64,000 bases of DNA from Streptomyces sp. CB02923 (GCF_001905005.1 NZ_LWKZ01000029.1:131564-195563); one strand, 5' to 3'; shown: positions 37,246 to 46,657, counted from the stretch's first letter. Notes: generated by a model not told the origin, from the letters alone. A program made the numbers and translations.

Positions 37246-37851
37246 ATGACGACACGAGCGAGGGAGCGCGCCGGGCCCGCCGCCGCGGTGATGCTGGGCT
37301 GGGTCGCGCTGCTGTGGGTCCTGGAGATCGCCGACGCCGCTTCCGGCAACGCGCTGGACACCTTCGGCGTGCGCCCGCGCGAGATGGGCGAGCTGGCCGA
37401 CGTGCTGCCCGCCGCCTTCGTGCACTTCGGCTTCGACCACCTGACGGCCAACACCCTGCCGCTGCTGCTCCTCGGCTTCCTCGCCGCGCTCCGCAGCGGC
37501 CTGCGCCGCTTCGCCGGGGTGGCCCTGCTCATCGCGCTCACCAGCGGCCTGGGCGTCTGGCTGACCGCCCCCGCCGGGAGCAACACGGCCGGCGCCTCGG
37601 GCGTCGTCTTCGGCCTCTTCGGCTATCTCCTGATACGCGGCTTCATCGACCGCAAGCCGCTGGACATCGGCCTCGGCGTGCTGGTCGCCGCGGTGTACGG
37701 CTCGATCCTGTGGGGCGCGCTGCCGACCGCCGGCGGCGTCAGCTGGCAGGGCCATCTGTTCGGCCTGGTGGGCGGCGTGCTGGCGGCGTTCGTCTTCCGG
37801 CAGCGCCCGGCCGGGCGGATACCCGGCGCGGACGCCCGGCCGATCCCGTAG
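37246..37851 (+). CDS. Rhomboid family intramembrane serine protease
   Basis: 201-aa membrane protease with about six helices. The catalytic serine lies in NTAGASGVVFGLFGYLLIRGF and the histidine in SWQGHLFGLVGGVLAAFVF; the HFGFDHLTANTLPLLLLGF segment is the usual TM2 with its His-Asn. AGGAAGG precedes the ATG by 8 bases. Substrate unknown. It lies on the plus strand between UbiX-like and prenyltransferase genes. Confidence 0.9.
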   Translation: MTTRARERAGPAAAVMLGWVALLWVLEIADAASGNALDTFGVRPREMGELADVLPAAFVHFGFDHLTANTLPLLLLGFLAALRSGLRRFAGVALLIALTSGLGVWLTAPAGSNTAGASGVVFGLFGYLLIRGFIDRKPLDIGLGVLVAAVYGSILWGALPTAGGVSWQGHLFGLVGGVLAAFVFRQRPAGRIPGADARPIP

Positions 37852-37960
37852 GCGGGCCGGGGGCCCGGCCCGCGCGGGGGCGCTCCGGCGTACGGCCCTC
37901 CGGCGTACGGCGCTCCGAAGGCGGCCGCCCCCGGAGCGCCGCGGCTCAGAGCGCCCTGGC

Positions 37961-38884
37961 TCAGAGCGTCAGGCCGCGTACGAACAGGTCGAGCAGCGCG
38001 CAGACGAACAGCGCTATCCCGATGAACCCGTTGACCTGGAAGAAGGCCCGGTTGAGCCGGGACAGGTCGTGCGGGCGCACGATGGTGTGCTCGTAGAGGA
38101 AGGCGCCGACGACGATCACCAGACCGAGCCAGAAGAACGCCCCGGCGTGGGTGGCGAGCGCGTACCAGACCAGCAGCGCCGTGGTGACGGCGTGGCTGGC
38201 GCGGGCGCCGTGCAGGGCCGCCGGGATGCCGAAGCGGGCCGGTACGGACTTCACGCCGTGTGCCCGGTCGGCCTGCACGTCCTGACAGGCGAAGATCAGG
38301 TCGAAGCCGCCGATCCAGACGCCGACCGCCAGCCCCAGGATCACCGCGTCCCAGGACCAGGTCCCGCTGATCGCCACCCAGGCGCCGACCGGGCCCATCG
38401 CCTGGGCCAGGCCCAGGATCGCGTGCGGGAAGTTCGTGAACCGCTTCCCGTACGGGTAGACGACCATCGGGATCACCGCGATCGGCGCCAGCGCCAGGCA
38501 CAGCGGGTTGAGCAGCGCCGCGGCGCCGAGGAAGAACACCACGGCGATCAGCGCGCCGGTCCACGCGGACCGTACGCTCACCGCGCCGGTGACCAGCTCA
38601 CGGCCCGCGGTGCGCGGGTTACGGGCGTCGATCTCCCGGTCGATGATGCGGTTGGCGGCCATCGCGAACGTCCGCAGGCCCACCATCGCGACCGTGACCA
38701 GCAGCAGCTTGGTCCAGTGGATGGTCCTGTCCCACTGGTGCATCGCGGTCAGCGAGGCGATGTAGGCGAAGGGCAGCGCGAAGACCGAGTGCTCGATCAT
38801 CACCAGCCGCAGGAAGGCCTTCACCCGGCCGGGCGGTGCGGGTTCCGGGGCGAAGAGATCCGGTGTCGCTGAATCGGCGCTCAT
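37961..38884 (-). CDS. mqnP: Menaquinone biosynthesis prenyltransferase (UbiA family, MqnP)
   Basis: 307-aa integral membrane prenyltransferase with about nine helices that attaches the isoprenoid chain to the naphthoate ring. The two Asp-rich motifs are AANRIIDREIDARNPRTAGR near residue 77 and FACQDVQADRAHGVKSVPARFG near 200. Streptomyces MqnP acts on a dihydroxy-naphthoate made by the futalosine route. Only 2 bases separate its start from the downstream end of the upstream decarboxylase gene, so the two are one operon. Confidence 0.92.
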   Translation of the reverse strand: MSADSATPDLFAPEPAPPGRVKAFLRLVMIEHSVFALPFAYIASLTAMHQWDRTIHWTKLLLVTVAMVGLRTFAMAANRIIDREIDARNPRTAGRELVTGAVSVRSAWTGALIAVVFFLGAAALLNPLCLALAPIAVIPMVVYPYGKRFTNFPHAILGLAQAMGPVGAWVAISGTWSWDAVILGLAVGVWIGGFDLIFACQDVQADRAHGVKSVPARFGIPAALHGARASHAVTTALLVWYALATHAGAFFWLGLVIVVGAFLYEHTIVRPHDLSRLNRAFFQVNGFIGIALFVCALLDLFVRGLTL

Positions 38885-38886
38885 GT

Positions 38887-40344
38887 CTAGAACCCGTACT
38901 CCTTCCAGCGGCGGTCGACCTTCGCCGCCGTCACGCTGTCCGACTCGACCATCTCCGGCCAGCCGCCGTCCCTCGTGTACCCCTCCTCGGGCAGCTTCTT
39001 CGTCGCGTCGATGCCCGCCTTGCCGCCCCAGAACTGCTGGTACGAGGCGTGGTCGAGGTGGTCGACCGGCCCCTCGACGACGGTCAGGTCGCGCGCGTAG
39101 TCCGTGTTGCCGAGGGCCCGCCAGGACACCTCGTGCAGGTTGTGCACGTCACAGTCGGCGTCGACCACGATGATCAGCTTGGTCAGCGACATCATGTGCG
39201 CGCCCCAGATGGCGTGCATGACCTTCTGCGCGTGCTTGGGGTACTTCTTGTCGATCGAGACGATCGCGCAGTTGTGGAAGCCGCCGGACTCGGGCAGGTG
39301 GTAGTCGACGATGTCCGGCACGATGATCTTCAGCAGCGGCAGGAAGAACCGCTCGGTGGCCCGGCCCAGCGGCCCATCCTCCGTCGGCGGCCGTCCGACC
39401 ACGATCGACTGGAGCAGCGGCCGCTTGCGCATCGTCACACAGTCGATGGTCAGCGCGGGGAACGGCTCCTGCGGCGTGTAGAAGCCGGTGTGGTCGCCGA
39501 AGGGCCCCTCCGGCAGCATCTCGCCCGGCTCCAGCCAGCCCTCCAGCACGACCTCGGCGTTGGCCGGGACCTGGAGCGGGACGGTCTTGCAGTCCACCAT
39601 CTCGATGCGCTTGCCCTGGACGAGCCCCGCGAACAGGTACTCGTCGATGTCGCCGGGCAGCGGCGCGGTGGAGGCGTAGGTGACGGCCGGCGGGCAGCCG
39701 AAGGCGATGGCGACCGGCAGCTTCTCGCCGCGCCGGGCGGCCACCTGGTAGTGGTTGCGGCTGTCCTTGTGGATCTGCCAGTGCATGCCGATGGTGCGCT
39801 TGTCGTGGCGCTGGAGGCGGTACAGGCCCAGGTTCCGCACGCCGGTCTCCGGGTGCTTGGTGTGGGTCAGGCCCAGGTTGAAGAACGACCCGCCGTCCTG
39901 CGGCCAGGTGAACAGCGCGGGCAGCCGCTCCAGGTCCACCTCGTCGCCCTGGAGCACGACCTCCTGGACCTGGGCGCTGTCGCCCTTGACCTTCTTCGGC
40001 GGTACGTGCGCCATGTCCGCCAGCTTGCCGAACGCCTCGCGCACACCGACGAAGCCGTGCGGCAGCTCGGGCTTGAGCAGGCCGCCGATCTTGTCGCTGA
40101 TGTCGTCGTACGACGTCAGGCCGAGCGCCTTGAGCAGCCGGCGGTCCGTGCCGTACACGTTCATCGCCAGCGGCATCGACGAGCCCTTGACGTTCTCGAA
40201 GAGCAGCGCCGGGCCGCCGGACTTCTGCACCCGGTCGACGATCTCGCCGACTTCCAGGTGGGGGTCGACCTCGGCCTTGATGCGCTTGAGGTCGCCCTCC
40301 CGGTCGAGCGCGCGCAGGAACGAGCGAAGATCGTCATAAGCCAT
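38887..40344 (-). CDS. UbiD-family menaquinone biosynthesis decarboxylase (mqnL-type)
   Basis: 485-aa prenylated-FMN-dependent decarboxylase that should remove the carboxyl group from the prenylated naphthoate. UbiD marks: YDDLRSFLRALDREGDLKRI at the start, the cofactor region GLYRLQRHDKRTIGMHWQIHKDSRNHY, the catalytic EGPFGDHTGFYTPQEPFP with its Glu, and TKLIIVVDADCDVHN. It is the first gene of the decarboxylase-mqnP unit. ATG start; a GTG/ATG choice is not needed. Confidence 0.92.
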   Translation of the reverse strand: MAYDDLRSFLRALDREGDLKRIKAEVDPHLEVGEIVDRVQKSGGPALLFENVKGSSMPLAMNVYGTDRRLLKALGLTSYDDISDKIGGLLKPELPHGFVGVREAFGKLADMAHVPPKKVKGDSAQVQEVVLQGDEVDLERLPALFTWPQDGGSFFNLGLTHTKHPETGVRNLGLYRLQRHDKRTIGMHWQIHKDSRNHYQVAARRGEKLPVAIAFGCPPAVTYASTAPLPGDIDEYLFAGLVQGKRIEMVDCKTVPLQVPANAEVVLEGWLEPGEMLPEGPFGDHTGFYTPQEPFPALTIDCVTMRKRPLLQSIVVGRPPTEDGPLGRATERFFLPLLKIIVPDIVDYHLPESGGFHNCAIVSIDKKYPKHAQKVMHAIWGAHMMSLTKLIIVVDADCDVHNLHEVSWRALGNTDYARDLTVVEGPVDHLDHASYQQFWGGKAGIDATKKLPEEGYTRDGGWPEMVESDSVTAAKVDRRWKEYGF

Positions 40345-40432
40345 GCGTTCCAGTATCCGGTACGGACTACCCTGGACGGGTCACCGGGCCCCGCCGAGGC
40401 CCGCCCGTCAGCTCTGGGGGGCTGCTTCCGCA

Positions 40433-40879
40433 ATGCTCAGGTATCTGCCGTTCCTCTTGATCCTGGCGCTGTGGATCTACGCGTTCATCGACTGCCTGAA
40501 CACGCCGGAGAACCAGGTACGCGGCCTGCCGAAGATCGCCTGGGTCTTCATCATCCTGCTGTTCGGCGAGGTGCTGATCGGGCCGGTCGCCTGGCTCGTC
40601 GCCGGCCGCCCCCGGCGGGAGCACGCGGGCGGCGGCGCGCCGTCGCCGTGGCCCCGGGCCGGGCGCGGCCCGGCCCCGAAGTGGGTCGCGCCGGACGACA
40701 ACCCCGACTTCCTGCGCTCGCTCAAGGACGAGGGCGGGAAGGACGAGGGCAAGAAGGACGAGGCGCACCTGAAGGACTGGGAGGACGACCTGCGGCGCCG
40801 CGAGGAAGAGCTGCGGCGCAAGGAGAACGGTTCGCCGGACGGCGGCGAGGGCGACACCCCGCCGCCGAAGAAGGGCTGA
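40433..40879 (+). CDS. PLDc N-terminal domain membrane protein
   Basis: 148-aa protein. Two helices near the N-terminus (MLRYLPFLLILALWIYAFIDCL and KIAWVFIILLFGEVLIGPVAWLVAG) with the PLDc_N signature DCLNTPENQVRGLPK. The C-terminal half is charged, with KDEGKKDEAHLKDWEDDLRRREEELRRKE likely coiled coil. Function unknown. It is divergent from the UbiD-like gene with a 88-base gap. Confidence 0.85.
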   Translation: MLRYLPFLLILALWIYAFIDCLNTPENQVRGLPKIAWVFIILLFGEVLIGPVAWLVAGRPRREHAGGGAPSPWPRAGRGPAPKWVAPDDNPDFLRSLKDEGGKDEGKKDEAHLKDWEDDLRRREEELRRKENGSPDGGEGDTPPPKKG

Positions 40880-40993
40880 CGCTCCGCCGGACGGCGCTCA
40901 CCGCCGCCCCGCGCTCCCCCACACCCCTGACACGCCGGTCCGATCACGTCCCGCGCGTTGCCCGGCCGCCCGGGAACGAGGAGAGTGGCCGTC

Positions 40994-41443
40994 GTGAGGG
41001 ACCGGGAGCGGGAGATGCTGGCGACCGCGCTCGCCGAGGCACGGGCCGGGCTGGCGGAGGGCGGCATCCCCATCGGCGCCGCGCTGTACGGCCCCGACGG
41101 CACCGTTCTCGGACGGGGCCGCAACCGGCGTGTCCAGGACGGCGACCCGTCCGCGCACGCGGAGACCACCGCCTTCCGCGCCGCGGGCCGGCAGCGCCGC
41201 TACCGCGGCACGACGATGGTCACCACCCTCTCCCCGTGCTGGTTCTGCAGCGGCCTGATCCGCCAGTTCGGCATCCCGCGCGTCCTGATCGGCGAGACCC
41301 GCACCTTCCACGGCGGACACGACTGGCTGGCGCAGAGCGGCATACGGATCGTGCTGCTGGACGACGCGGAGTGCCGGACCCTGATGCGGGAGTTCATCGC
41401 GGCCCGGCCCGCGGTGTGGAACGAGGACATCGGCCATGAATGA
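40994..41443 (+). CDS. Nucleoside/cytosine deaminase (CDA superfamily)
   Basis: 149-aa zinc hydrolase resembling yeast cytosine deaminase. Catalytic HAE sits in PSAHAETTAFRAAG, and the zinc-binding PCWFC in LSPCWFCSGLIRQFGIPRVLIG. Helix and strand order fits the guanine/cytosine deaminase group. GTG at 40994 is used because GAGGAG lies about 10 bases upstream; a GTG 9 bases earlier overlaps that site. Its end overlaps the oxygenase start by 8 bases. Confidence 0.87.
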   Translation: MRDREREMLATALAEARAGLAEGGIPIGAALYGPDGTVLGRGRNRRVQDGDPSAHAETTAFRAAGRQRRYRGTTMVTTLSPCWFCSGLIRQFGIPRVLIGETRTFHGGHDWLAQSGIRIVLLDDAECRTLMREFIAARPAVWNEDIGHE

Positions 41444-42410
41444 CCACCCGGACGCCGGGCCCGCCTGCCCCGTCCCCACCGTCGACCTCGTGCGCTGGCG
41501 GACCGGAGACGCGGCCACGCGCCGCGGCATCGCCGAGGCCGTCGACGCCGGGCTGCGCGCCGCCGGGTTCCTCGTCGTCACCGGCCACGGCATCGGCCAG
41601 GAGCTGCGCGACCGCGTCCGCGCCACCGCCCGCGCCTTCTTCGCGCTGCCCGCCGCGGAGAAGCAGCCGTACGCCACCGAGGTGGGCGGCCGGGGCTGGC
41701 TGGGCCCCGGCGCGGAGGCCAACGGAGCCGCCGAAGGCACCGCGACGCCGCCGGACATGAAGGAGTCCCTGTCCTTCGCCTCCGAGGAGCCGACCGGTGT
41801 CCCGGCCGTCGACGCCGAGTGGTTCCTGCCCAACGTCTGGCCCCACCAGGTCCCCGCCCTGCGCACCGACGTACAGGACCTGCTGGCCGCCATGCGCGCC
41901 CTGTCCGACCTGCTCCTGGAGCTGCTCGCCGGAGCGCTCGGCGCCGCGCCGGACCGCTTCACCCGGCACACCGCCCACCCCACCTGGGGTTTCAACATCA
42001 ACTGGTATCCGGGCACGGAGACGGTGGGCGAGGCCCTGCCCGGCCAGTTCCGCATCGGGCCGCACACCGACTTCGGCACGGTCACGGTCCTGGACCGGCA
42101 GCACGGCAAGGGCGGCCTCCAGGTCTGGTCCGACCCCGCGCGGGGCGGCGCGGGCTGGCAGGACGCCCCGTACGTGCCGGGTTCCCTCACCGTCAACGCC
42201 GGAGACCTGATGGCCCGCTGGACCGACGGCCGCTGGCGCTCCGGCCGCCACCGCGTCCTGCCGCCCCCGCCGGACGCCCCCTCCGAAGAGCTGATGTCCC
42301 TCGTCTACTTCTACGAGTGCGACCCGGGCACCCGCATCGGCTCGCTGGCGGACTCCCACACGTATCTGCGCGGCCAGCTGACCGCCATCAACGCCCAGGG
42401 CGGCGCCTGA
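41436..42410 (+). CDS. Isopenicillin N synthase-like Fe(II)/2-oxoglutarate oxygenase
   Basis: 324-aa non-heme iron oxygenase. N-terminal DIOX_N (PTVDLVRWRTGDAATRRGIAEAVDAGLRAAGFLVVTGHGI), then iron ligands His and Asp in IGPHTDFGTVTVLD and the distal His in RSGRHRVLPPP. The RxS arginine that usually binds 2-oxoglutarate is not present; the place reads EELMSLVYFYE. The start ATG overlaps the deaminase stop, so the two are coupled and may act on the same base or nucleoside. Substrate not known. Confidence 0.85.
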   Translation: MNDHPDAGPACPVPTVDLVRWRTGDAATRRGIAEAVDAGLRAAGFLVVTGHGIGQELRDRVRATARAFFALPAAEKQPYATEVGGRGWLGPGAEANGAAEGTATPPDMKESLSFASEEPTGVPAVDAEWFLPNVWPHQVPALRTDVQDLLAAMRALSDLLLELLAGALGAAPDRFTRHTAHPTWGFNINWYPGTETVGEALPGQFRIGPHTDFGTVTVLDRQHGKGGLQVWSDPARGGAGWQDAPYVPGSLTVNAGDLMARWTDGRWRSGRHRVLPPPPDAPSEELMSLVYFYECDPGTRIGSLADSHTYLRGQLTAINAQGGA

Positions 42411-42447
42411 CGCAGGACGGTGCCTGACGCGGGACGGTGCCTGACAC
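42409..42447. repeat. 17-base tandem repeat after oxygenase gene
   Basis: Two full copies and a partial of TGACGCAGGACGGTGCC, beginning at the oxygenase stop codon. The repeat itself contains stop codons in all copies. Confidence 0.65.
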
Positions 42448-42470
42448 AGGGCACCGCCCGGCCTGCTGCC

Positions 42471-43004
42471 CTACTGCCCGGCCGCCGCGTAGTCCGCGCG
42501 CAGTTCCCGCCACCGGTCCAGGTTCCAGGTGGACCAGTCCTCGGGGTGCCCGGTGAGGGCTTCGGTGAGGAATTCGAAGTGGTGGTGCCAGCCGGCGAGG
42601 CAGTCCAGGAGGGAGGCGGCGGAGCCGGTGAACTCGTTGGTGAAGCGCAGGCGGGTGCCGTGCCCGCCGGGACCGGCATCGGGCTGGAGTTCGAAGCGGA
42701 TGCGGCCGTGGACGTCGACGGTGTATTCGGCCAGCCGGGTCGGGCCCCAGCCGGTGACCTGGCCGGGCGCCACCGTCGCGGTGCCGTGTTCGTCGGTGTT
42801 CTGCCAGCGGAGCGTGATCGCGCCGCCCTCGTGCCGTTCGAACGGGTCGGCGACCGCGAGCCATTCCGGCAGGCCCTCCCGCGTGGCCACCGCGTCCCAG
42901 ACCTTCTCCCCGTCATGGGGCAGGCGCAGCTCGTAGCGGAGGGTGTGGGTGGCGTCGGCGGAAACGGCGGTGCCGTACGGGACGGGGCTCTCAAGGCGAT
43001 CCAT
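42471..43004 (-). CDS. SRPBCC family protein
   Basis: 177-aa protein of the START/Bet v1-like fold, AHSA1 type: LRYELRLPHDGEKVWDAVATREGLPEWL, then RWQNTDEHGTATVAPGQVTGW and HGTRLRFTNEF. Proteins of this fold bind hydrophobic ligands; many Streptomyces members are of unknown use. ATG start. Read in the same direction as the downstream-lying cytochrome maturation genes with a gap of 56 bases, but no link to them is known. Confidence 0.85.
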   Translation of the reverse strand: MDRLESPVPYGTAVSADATHTLRYELRLPHDGEKVWDAVATREGLPEWLAVADPFERHEGGAITLRWQNTDEHGTATVAPGQVTGWGPTRLAEYTVDVHGRIRFELQPDAGPGGHGTRLRFTNEFTGSAASLLDCLAGWHHHFEFLTEALTGHPEDWSTWNLDRWRELRADYAAAGQ

Positions 43005-43060
43005 GAGGCCACCGTCGCGTACGGCACCGGTTCCCGCAGGCGCGTACTGCGCCGACCGGG

Positions 43061-44152
43061 TCAGACTCCGGAGTAGGAGTGCAGACCGGAGAAGAAGTAG
43101 TTCACGACGTAGTAGTTGAAGATGTACGTCACGAAGGCGAACAGGCCCAGGTAGGCGGCCTTGCGGCCCTTCCAGCCCGCGGTGGCGCGGGCGTGCAGGT
43201 AGGCGGCGTAGGCGACCCAGGTGACGAAGGACCAGATCTCCTTGGAGTCCCAGCCCCAGTAGCGGCCCCAGGCCTCGCCCGCCCAGACCGCGCCCGCGAT
43301 GATCGTGAAGGTCCACAGCGGGAAGATCGTGGCGTTCACCCGGTAGGAGAACTTGTCCAGGCTGGCCGCGGCGGGCAGGCGCTCCATGACGGAGGTGGCG
43401 AAGGCGCCGGGCTGCTTTCCGGACGGGTCGGCCAGCTTGGTCTCGTAGCGGTCGCGGAAGAGGTAGAGCAGCGTCGAGACGGCGCCGAGGTAGAGGAAGG
43501 CGCCGGAGATGATCGCGCAGCTGACGTGGATCCACAGCCAGTACGAGTGCAGGGCCGGGACCAGCTGGGAGCTGTCGGTGTAGAGCCAGGTGACGGCCAC
43601 GCCCAGGTCCAGCAGGACGGTGGCGGTCAGCAGCAGGCCGATCCAGCGGACGTTCTTCTTCAGGGCCAGCAGCACGAGGTACGCGGCCACGGCGACCATG
43701 CCGAAGGTCGTCGAGAACTCGTACATGTTGCCCCAGGGGGCGCGCTGCACGGACAGGCCGCGGGTCAGGACGCCGCCGATGTGGATCAGGAAGGCGAGGG
43801 TGGTCAGCGAGATGGCGATCCGGCCGTAGAGGTCGCCCTTCTCGGTGCCGCCCGCGGCGCCCGGCCCGTCCGGGACGTCCCGGCTGCCGTTGGCCGCGCG
43901 CGTGACGACCTTGGGGCGCTCCAGTACGGCCGTACCGCCGCCCTGCTCCGCCTTCCGGTCCGCCGCCTTGGCGGGGGCGGGCACCGTGGCGGTCAGGGCC
44001 GCGGCCGTACGGCCGACCTTGCTGCGGCTGCCGAAGGCCCACTCGGCGAGGTGCGCGAGGAAGGCGAGGGTGTAGACGGCCATGGCCGAGTAGATCAGCA
44101 CGTTGCTGATACTGGCCAGGTTCTCGTTGGTGGCTGCGGCAGCGACGTTCAC
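43061..44152 (-). CDS. ccsB: Cytochrome c biogenesis protein CcsB/ResC (heme handling)
   Basis: 363-aa membrane protein of System II cytochrome c maturation. The heme-binding WWD-like motif is WAGEAWGRYWGWDSKEIWSFVTW near residue 290. Heme-ligand histidines sit in helices such as SLTTLAFLIHIGGVL and YWLWIHVSCAI. Residues about 45-110 form a hydrophilic Ala/Gly-rich loop between helix 1 and 2. The GTG start overlaps the resB stop as GTGA. With ResB it moves heme out and ligates it to apocytochrome. Confidence 0.93.
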   Translation of the reverse strand: MNVAAAATNENLASISNVLIYSAMAVYTLAFLAHLAEWAFGSRSKVGRTAAALTATVPAPAKAADRKAEQGGGTAVLERPKVVTRAANGSRDVPDGPGAAGGTEKGDLYGRIAISLTTLAFLIHIGGVLTRGLSVQRAPWGNMYEFSTTFGMVAVAAYLVLLALKKNVRWIGLLLTATVLLDLGVAVTWLYTDSSQLVPALHSYWLWIHVSCAIISGAFLYLGAVSTLLYLFRDRYETKLADPSGKQPGAFATSVMERLPAAASLDKFSYRVNATIFPLWTFTIIAGAVWAGEAWGRYWGWDSKEIWSFVTWVAYAAYLHARATAGWKGRKAAYLGLFAFVTYIFNYYVVNYFFSGLHSYSGV

Positions 44153-45885
44153 GCGCGCGCTCCTTCGGAGGGATCAGCAGGATCGGCGGAGTCGGAGGGC
44201 TTCGCCGCGTCTTCGTGCTCGGTGGGGTCGGGGGTGGGGGGCGGGGCGGCGGCCTGCGGCGCGTCGGGCCCCAGGGCCTCCGCGAGGCCCGCCAGTTCCT
44301 CCGGCAGCCGGGCGGACTCGCTGCGGCCCAGGCCCGCGAGCTCGACGACGGTCACCCCGTCGGCGCCCTCGACGGCCCGTACCCACACCCGGCGGCGCTG
44401 GATGAACAGCGAGCCGGCCAGGCCCAGCAGCACGGCGACGGCGCCGATCAGCGCGAGGCCGTTGCCGGGCTGGTGGGAGACCTGGAAGGTGGCCCACTGC
44501 TTGACGCCGACGAACCTGATGCTGCCGTCGCCGCCGGGCAGCTTCATCGTCTCGCCGGGCTGCATCATCTGGGCGACGGCGCGGCCGTCCTGCTTGTACT
44601 GCTTGAGGTTCTTCTTCTCCAGCTGGTACACGCTCTGCGGCAGCCCGGAGTCCACGCCGAGGTCGCCGTGGTAGGCGGTCAGCGTCAGCCGCGGGTTGTC
44701 CAGCGCGGGGAACGTGGAGAACATCGAGCCCGAGCCCTTGCCGCCGTACGTCGGCACGAAGAAGCCGGAGAAGCCGAGCTGGTTGCGCTTGCCGTCCGCG
44801 TTCTGCGCGTTCGGCACCTTGACCACACCGGTGGAGGTGTAGTTCTGCATGTCCTGCGGCAGGAACGGCACCGCGCCGCTGTAGACCGGCCGGCCGCGGC
44901 CGTCGGTGACCTCGACGACCGGCGCGTACCCGTGGGAGAGCAGGAAGACCTTGGAGTCCGCGATCTCCAGCGGGTGGTTGACCTCGATCTTGCCCTGGTG
45001 TTCCGTGCCGTCCGCGCCCTGGAAGTGCGAGATGTTGGCGCGGAACTCGCGCGGGGTGCCCTTCTGGGGCCCGGTGCGCTCGTAGGACGCGTCGAAACTC
45101 TTGAGCGAGAAGCCGAACGGCGCCAGGTCGTCCTTGTCGTAGAAGGCACCGGACTTGAAGTTGTCGTACTGGGTGAGGCTGTTGGCGAAGCCGTCGCCCT
45201 CGACGACCAGCTTGCCGCCCTCGGCCTTCCACAGGCTGCCGACGGCGACCGCCACCAGGATCACGATCAGCGAGATGTGGAAGACCAGGTTGCCGGCCTC
45301 GCGCAGGTAGCCCTTCTCGGCGGCGACCGCGTCACCGACCGTGTGGGCGCGAAAGCGCCGCTTCTTCAGCAGGCGCTGCGCGGCGCCGAGCACCTCGTCG
45401 GGCGAGCGCTCCGTACGCCACGTCGTGTACGCGGGCAGCCGGGTCAGCCGCCGCGGGGCGCCCGGCGGGCGGCTGCGCAGCTGGCCGACGAACTGCCACG
45501 TGCGCGGCACGATGCAGCCGATCAGGGAGATGAACAGCAGCAGGTAGATCGCGGAGAACCACACCGAGCTGTAGACGTGGAACAGGCCCAGCTTGTCGTA
45601 GACCGGCGCCAGCGTCGTGTGGTCGGCCCGGAACTGCTCGACCTTGGTCGGGTCGATGCTGGTCTGCGGGACCAGCGAGCCGGGGATGGCCCCCAGCGAC
45701 AGCAGGAACAGCAGGATCAGCGCGACCCGCATCGAGGTCAGCTGCCGCCAGAACCACCGGGCCCAGCCGATCGGCCCGAGGGACGGGAGGGAGACCTCCT
45801 CCACGGGCGCGGTGGACAGCTGCGAGCCCGCGGCGCCGACATCGGCGTCGTCGGCGTCGCGGGAGGCGTCGGTCTTGGTGGACAT
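44149..45885 (-). CDS. resB: Cytochrome c biogenesis protein ResB/Ccs1
   Basis: 578-aa partner of CcsB. Helices near residues 40-65, 90-120 and 200-225 and a terminal one near 490-510 bracket a large extracytoplasmic domain (about 230-480). Family features are RWFWRQLTSMRVALILLFLLSLGAIPGSLVPQ and the post-domain WATFQVSHQPGNGLALIGAVAVLLGLAGSLF. The C-terminus is Pro/Ala/Asp-rich and likely disordered. ATG at 45885 is used; it follows the ccdA stop by 3 bases. Confidence 0.94.
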   Translation of the reverse strand: MSTKTDASRDADDADVGAAGSQLSTAPVEEVSLPSLGPIGWARWFWRQLTSMRVALILLFLLSLGAIPGSLVPQTSIDPTKVEQFRADHTTLAPVYDKLGLFHVYSSVWFSAIYLLLFISLIGCIVPRTWQFVGQLRSRPPGAPRRLTRLPAYTTWRTERSPDEVLGAAQRLLKKRRFRAHTVGDAVAAEKGYLREAGNLVFHISLIVILVAVAVGSLWKAEGGKLVVEGDGFANSLTQYDNFKSGAFYDKDDLAPFGFSLKSFDASYERTGPQKGTPREFRANISHFQGADGTEHQGKIEVNHPLEIADSKVFLLSHGYAPVVEVTDGRGRPVYSGAVPFLPQDMQNYTSTGVVKVPNAQNADGKRNQLGFSGFFVPTYGGKGSGSMFSTFPALDNPRLTLTAYHGDLGVDSGLPQSVYQLEKKNLKQYKQDGRAVAQMMQPGETMKLPGGDGSIRFVGVKQWATFQVSHQPGNGLALIGAVAVLLGLAGSLFIQRRRVWVRAVEGADGVTVVELAGLGRSESARLPEELAGLAEALGPDAPQAAAPPPTPDPTEHEDAAKPSDSADPADPSEGARA

Positions 45886-45888
45886 CAA

Positions 45889-46653
45889 TCAGATCCCTGG
45901 GGTGAAGCTGCTGGACCAGCGCTGCAGGCCGGACATCAGGTCGGCCCACGCTCCGGTGAGGAGCAGGACGCCGAGCACGACCATCATGCCGCCGCCGAGC
46001 CGCATCACCCACACGTAGTGGCGCTTGACCCAGCCGAAGGCGCCCAGCACCTTGCGGAAGGCCAGCGCGACGGCGATGAAGGGCAGGCCCAGTCCCAGAC
46101 AGTAGGCCACGGTGAGCAGGGCGCCGCGTCCGGCACTGGCCTGGTCGATGGCGAGCGAGCTGACCGCGGTGAGCGTCGGGCCCAGGCACGGCGTCCAGCC
46201 GACGCCGAAGAGCACGCCGAGCACCGGGGCGCCGGCCAGGCCCATGGCGGGCTTCTTGTGGAAGCGCAGCTCGCGCTGGCCGAAGTTCTTCAGGATGCCG
46301 GCGAAGGCCAGGCCGAGCAGGATCAGCAGGACGCCGAGGACCTTGTTGATCAGGTCCTGCTGTTCCTGGAGCTTGCTGCCGAAGTAGCCGAAGAGCGCGC
46401 CGGTGGAGACGAAGACGGCGGTGAAGCCGAGGACGAAGAGGGAGGCGCCCGCGAGCATCCGGCCGCGCTTGGCGTCGGCGAGGTCCGTACCGGTCACGCC
46501 GGTGACGTAGGACATGTAGCCGGGTACCAGCGGCAGCACGCAGGGCGAGAAGAAGGAGACCAGGCCGCCGAGGAGGGCGACGGGCACGGCGAGCAGCAGC
46601 GCGCCCGAGGTGATGGTGGAGGCGGGTCCGGTGGCGGCGGCGAGCGTGATCAC
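45889..46653 (-). CDS. ccdA: Thiol:disulfide interchange membrane protein CcdA
   Basis: 254-aa six-helix membrane protein that moves reducing equivalents to ResA for apocytochrome reduction. Redox cysteines are in VSFFSPCVLPLVPGYMSYV and VGWTPCLGPTLTAVSSLA. GTG start 5 bases after the resA stop, inside the palindrome TGATCACGTGATCA (46647-46660). Order resA-ccdA-resB-ccsB is the usual actinobacterial arrangement. Confidence 0.95.
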   Translation of the reverse strand: MITLAAATGPASTITSGALLLAVPVALLGGLVSFFSPCVLPLVPGYMSYVTGVTGTDLADAKRGRMLAGASLFVLGFTAVFVSTGALFGYFGSKLQEQQDLINKVLGVLLILLGLAFAGILKNFGQRELRFHKKPAMGLAGAPVLGVLFGVGWTPCLGPTLTAVSSLAIDQASAGRGALLTVAYCLGLGLPFIAVALAFRKVLGAFGWVKRHYVWVMRLGGGMMVVLGVLLLTGAWADLMSGLQRWSSSFTPGI

Positions 46654-46657
46654 GTGA

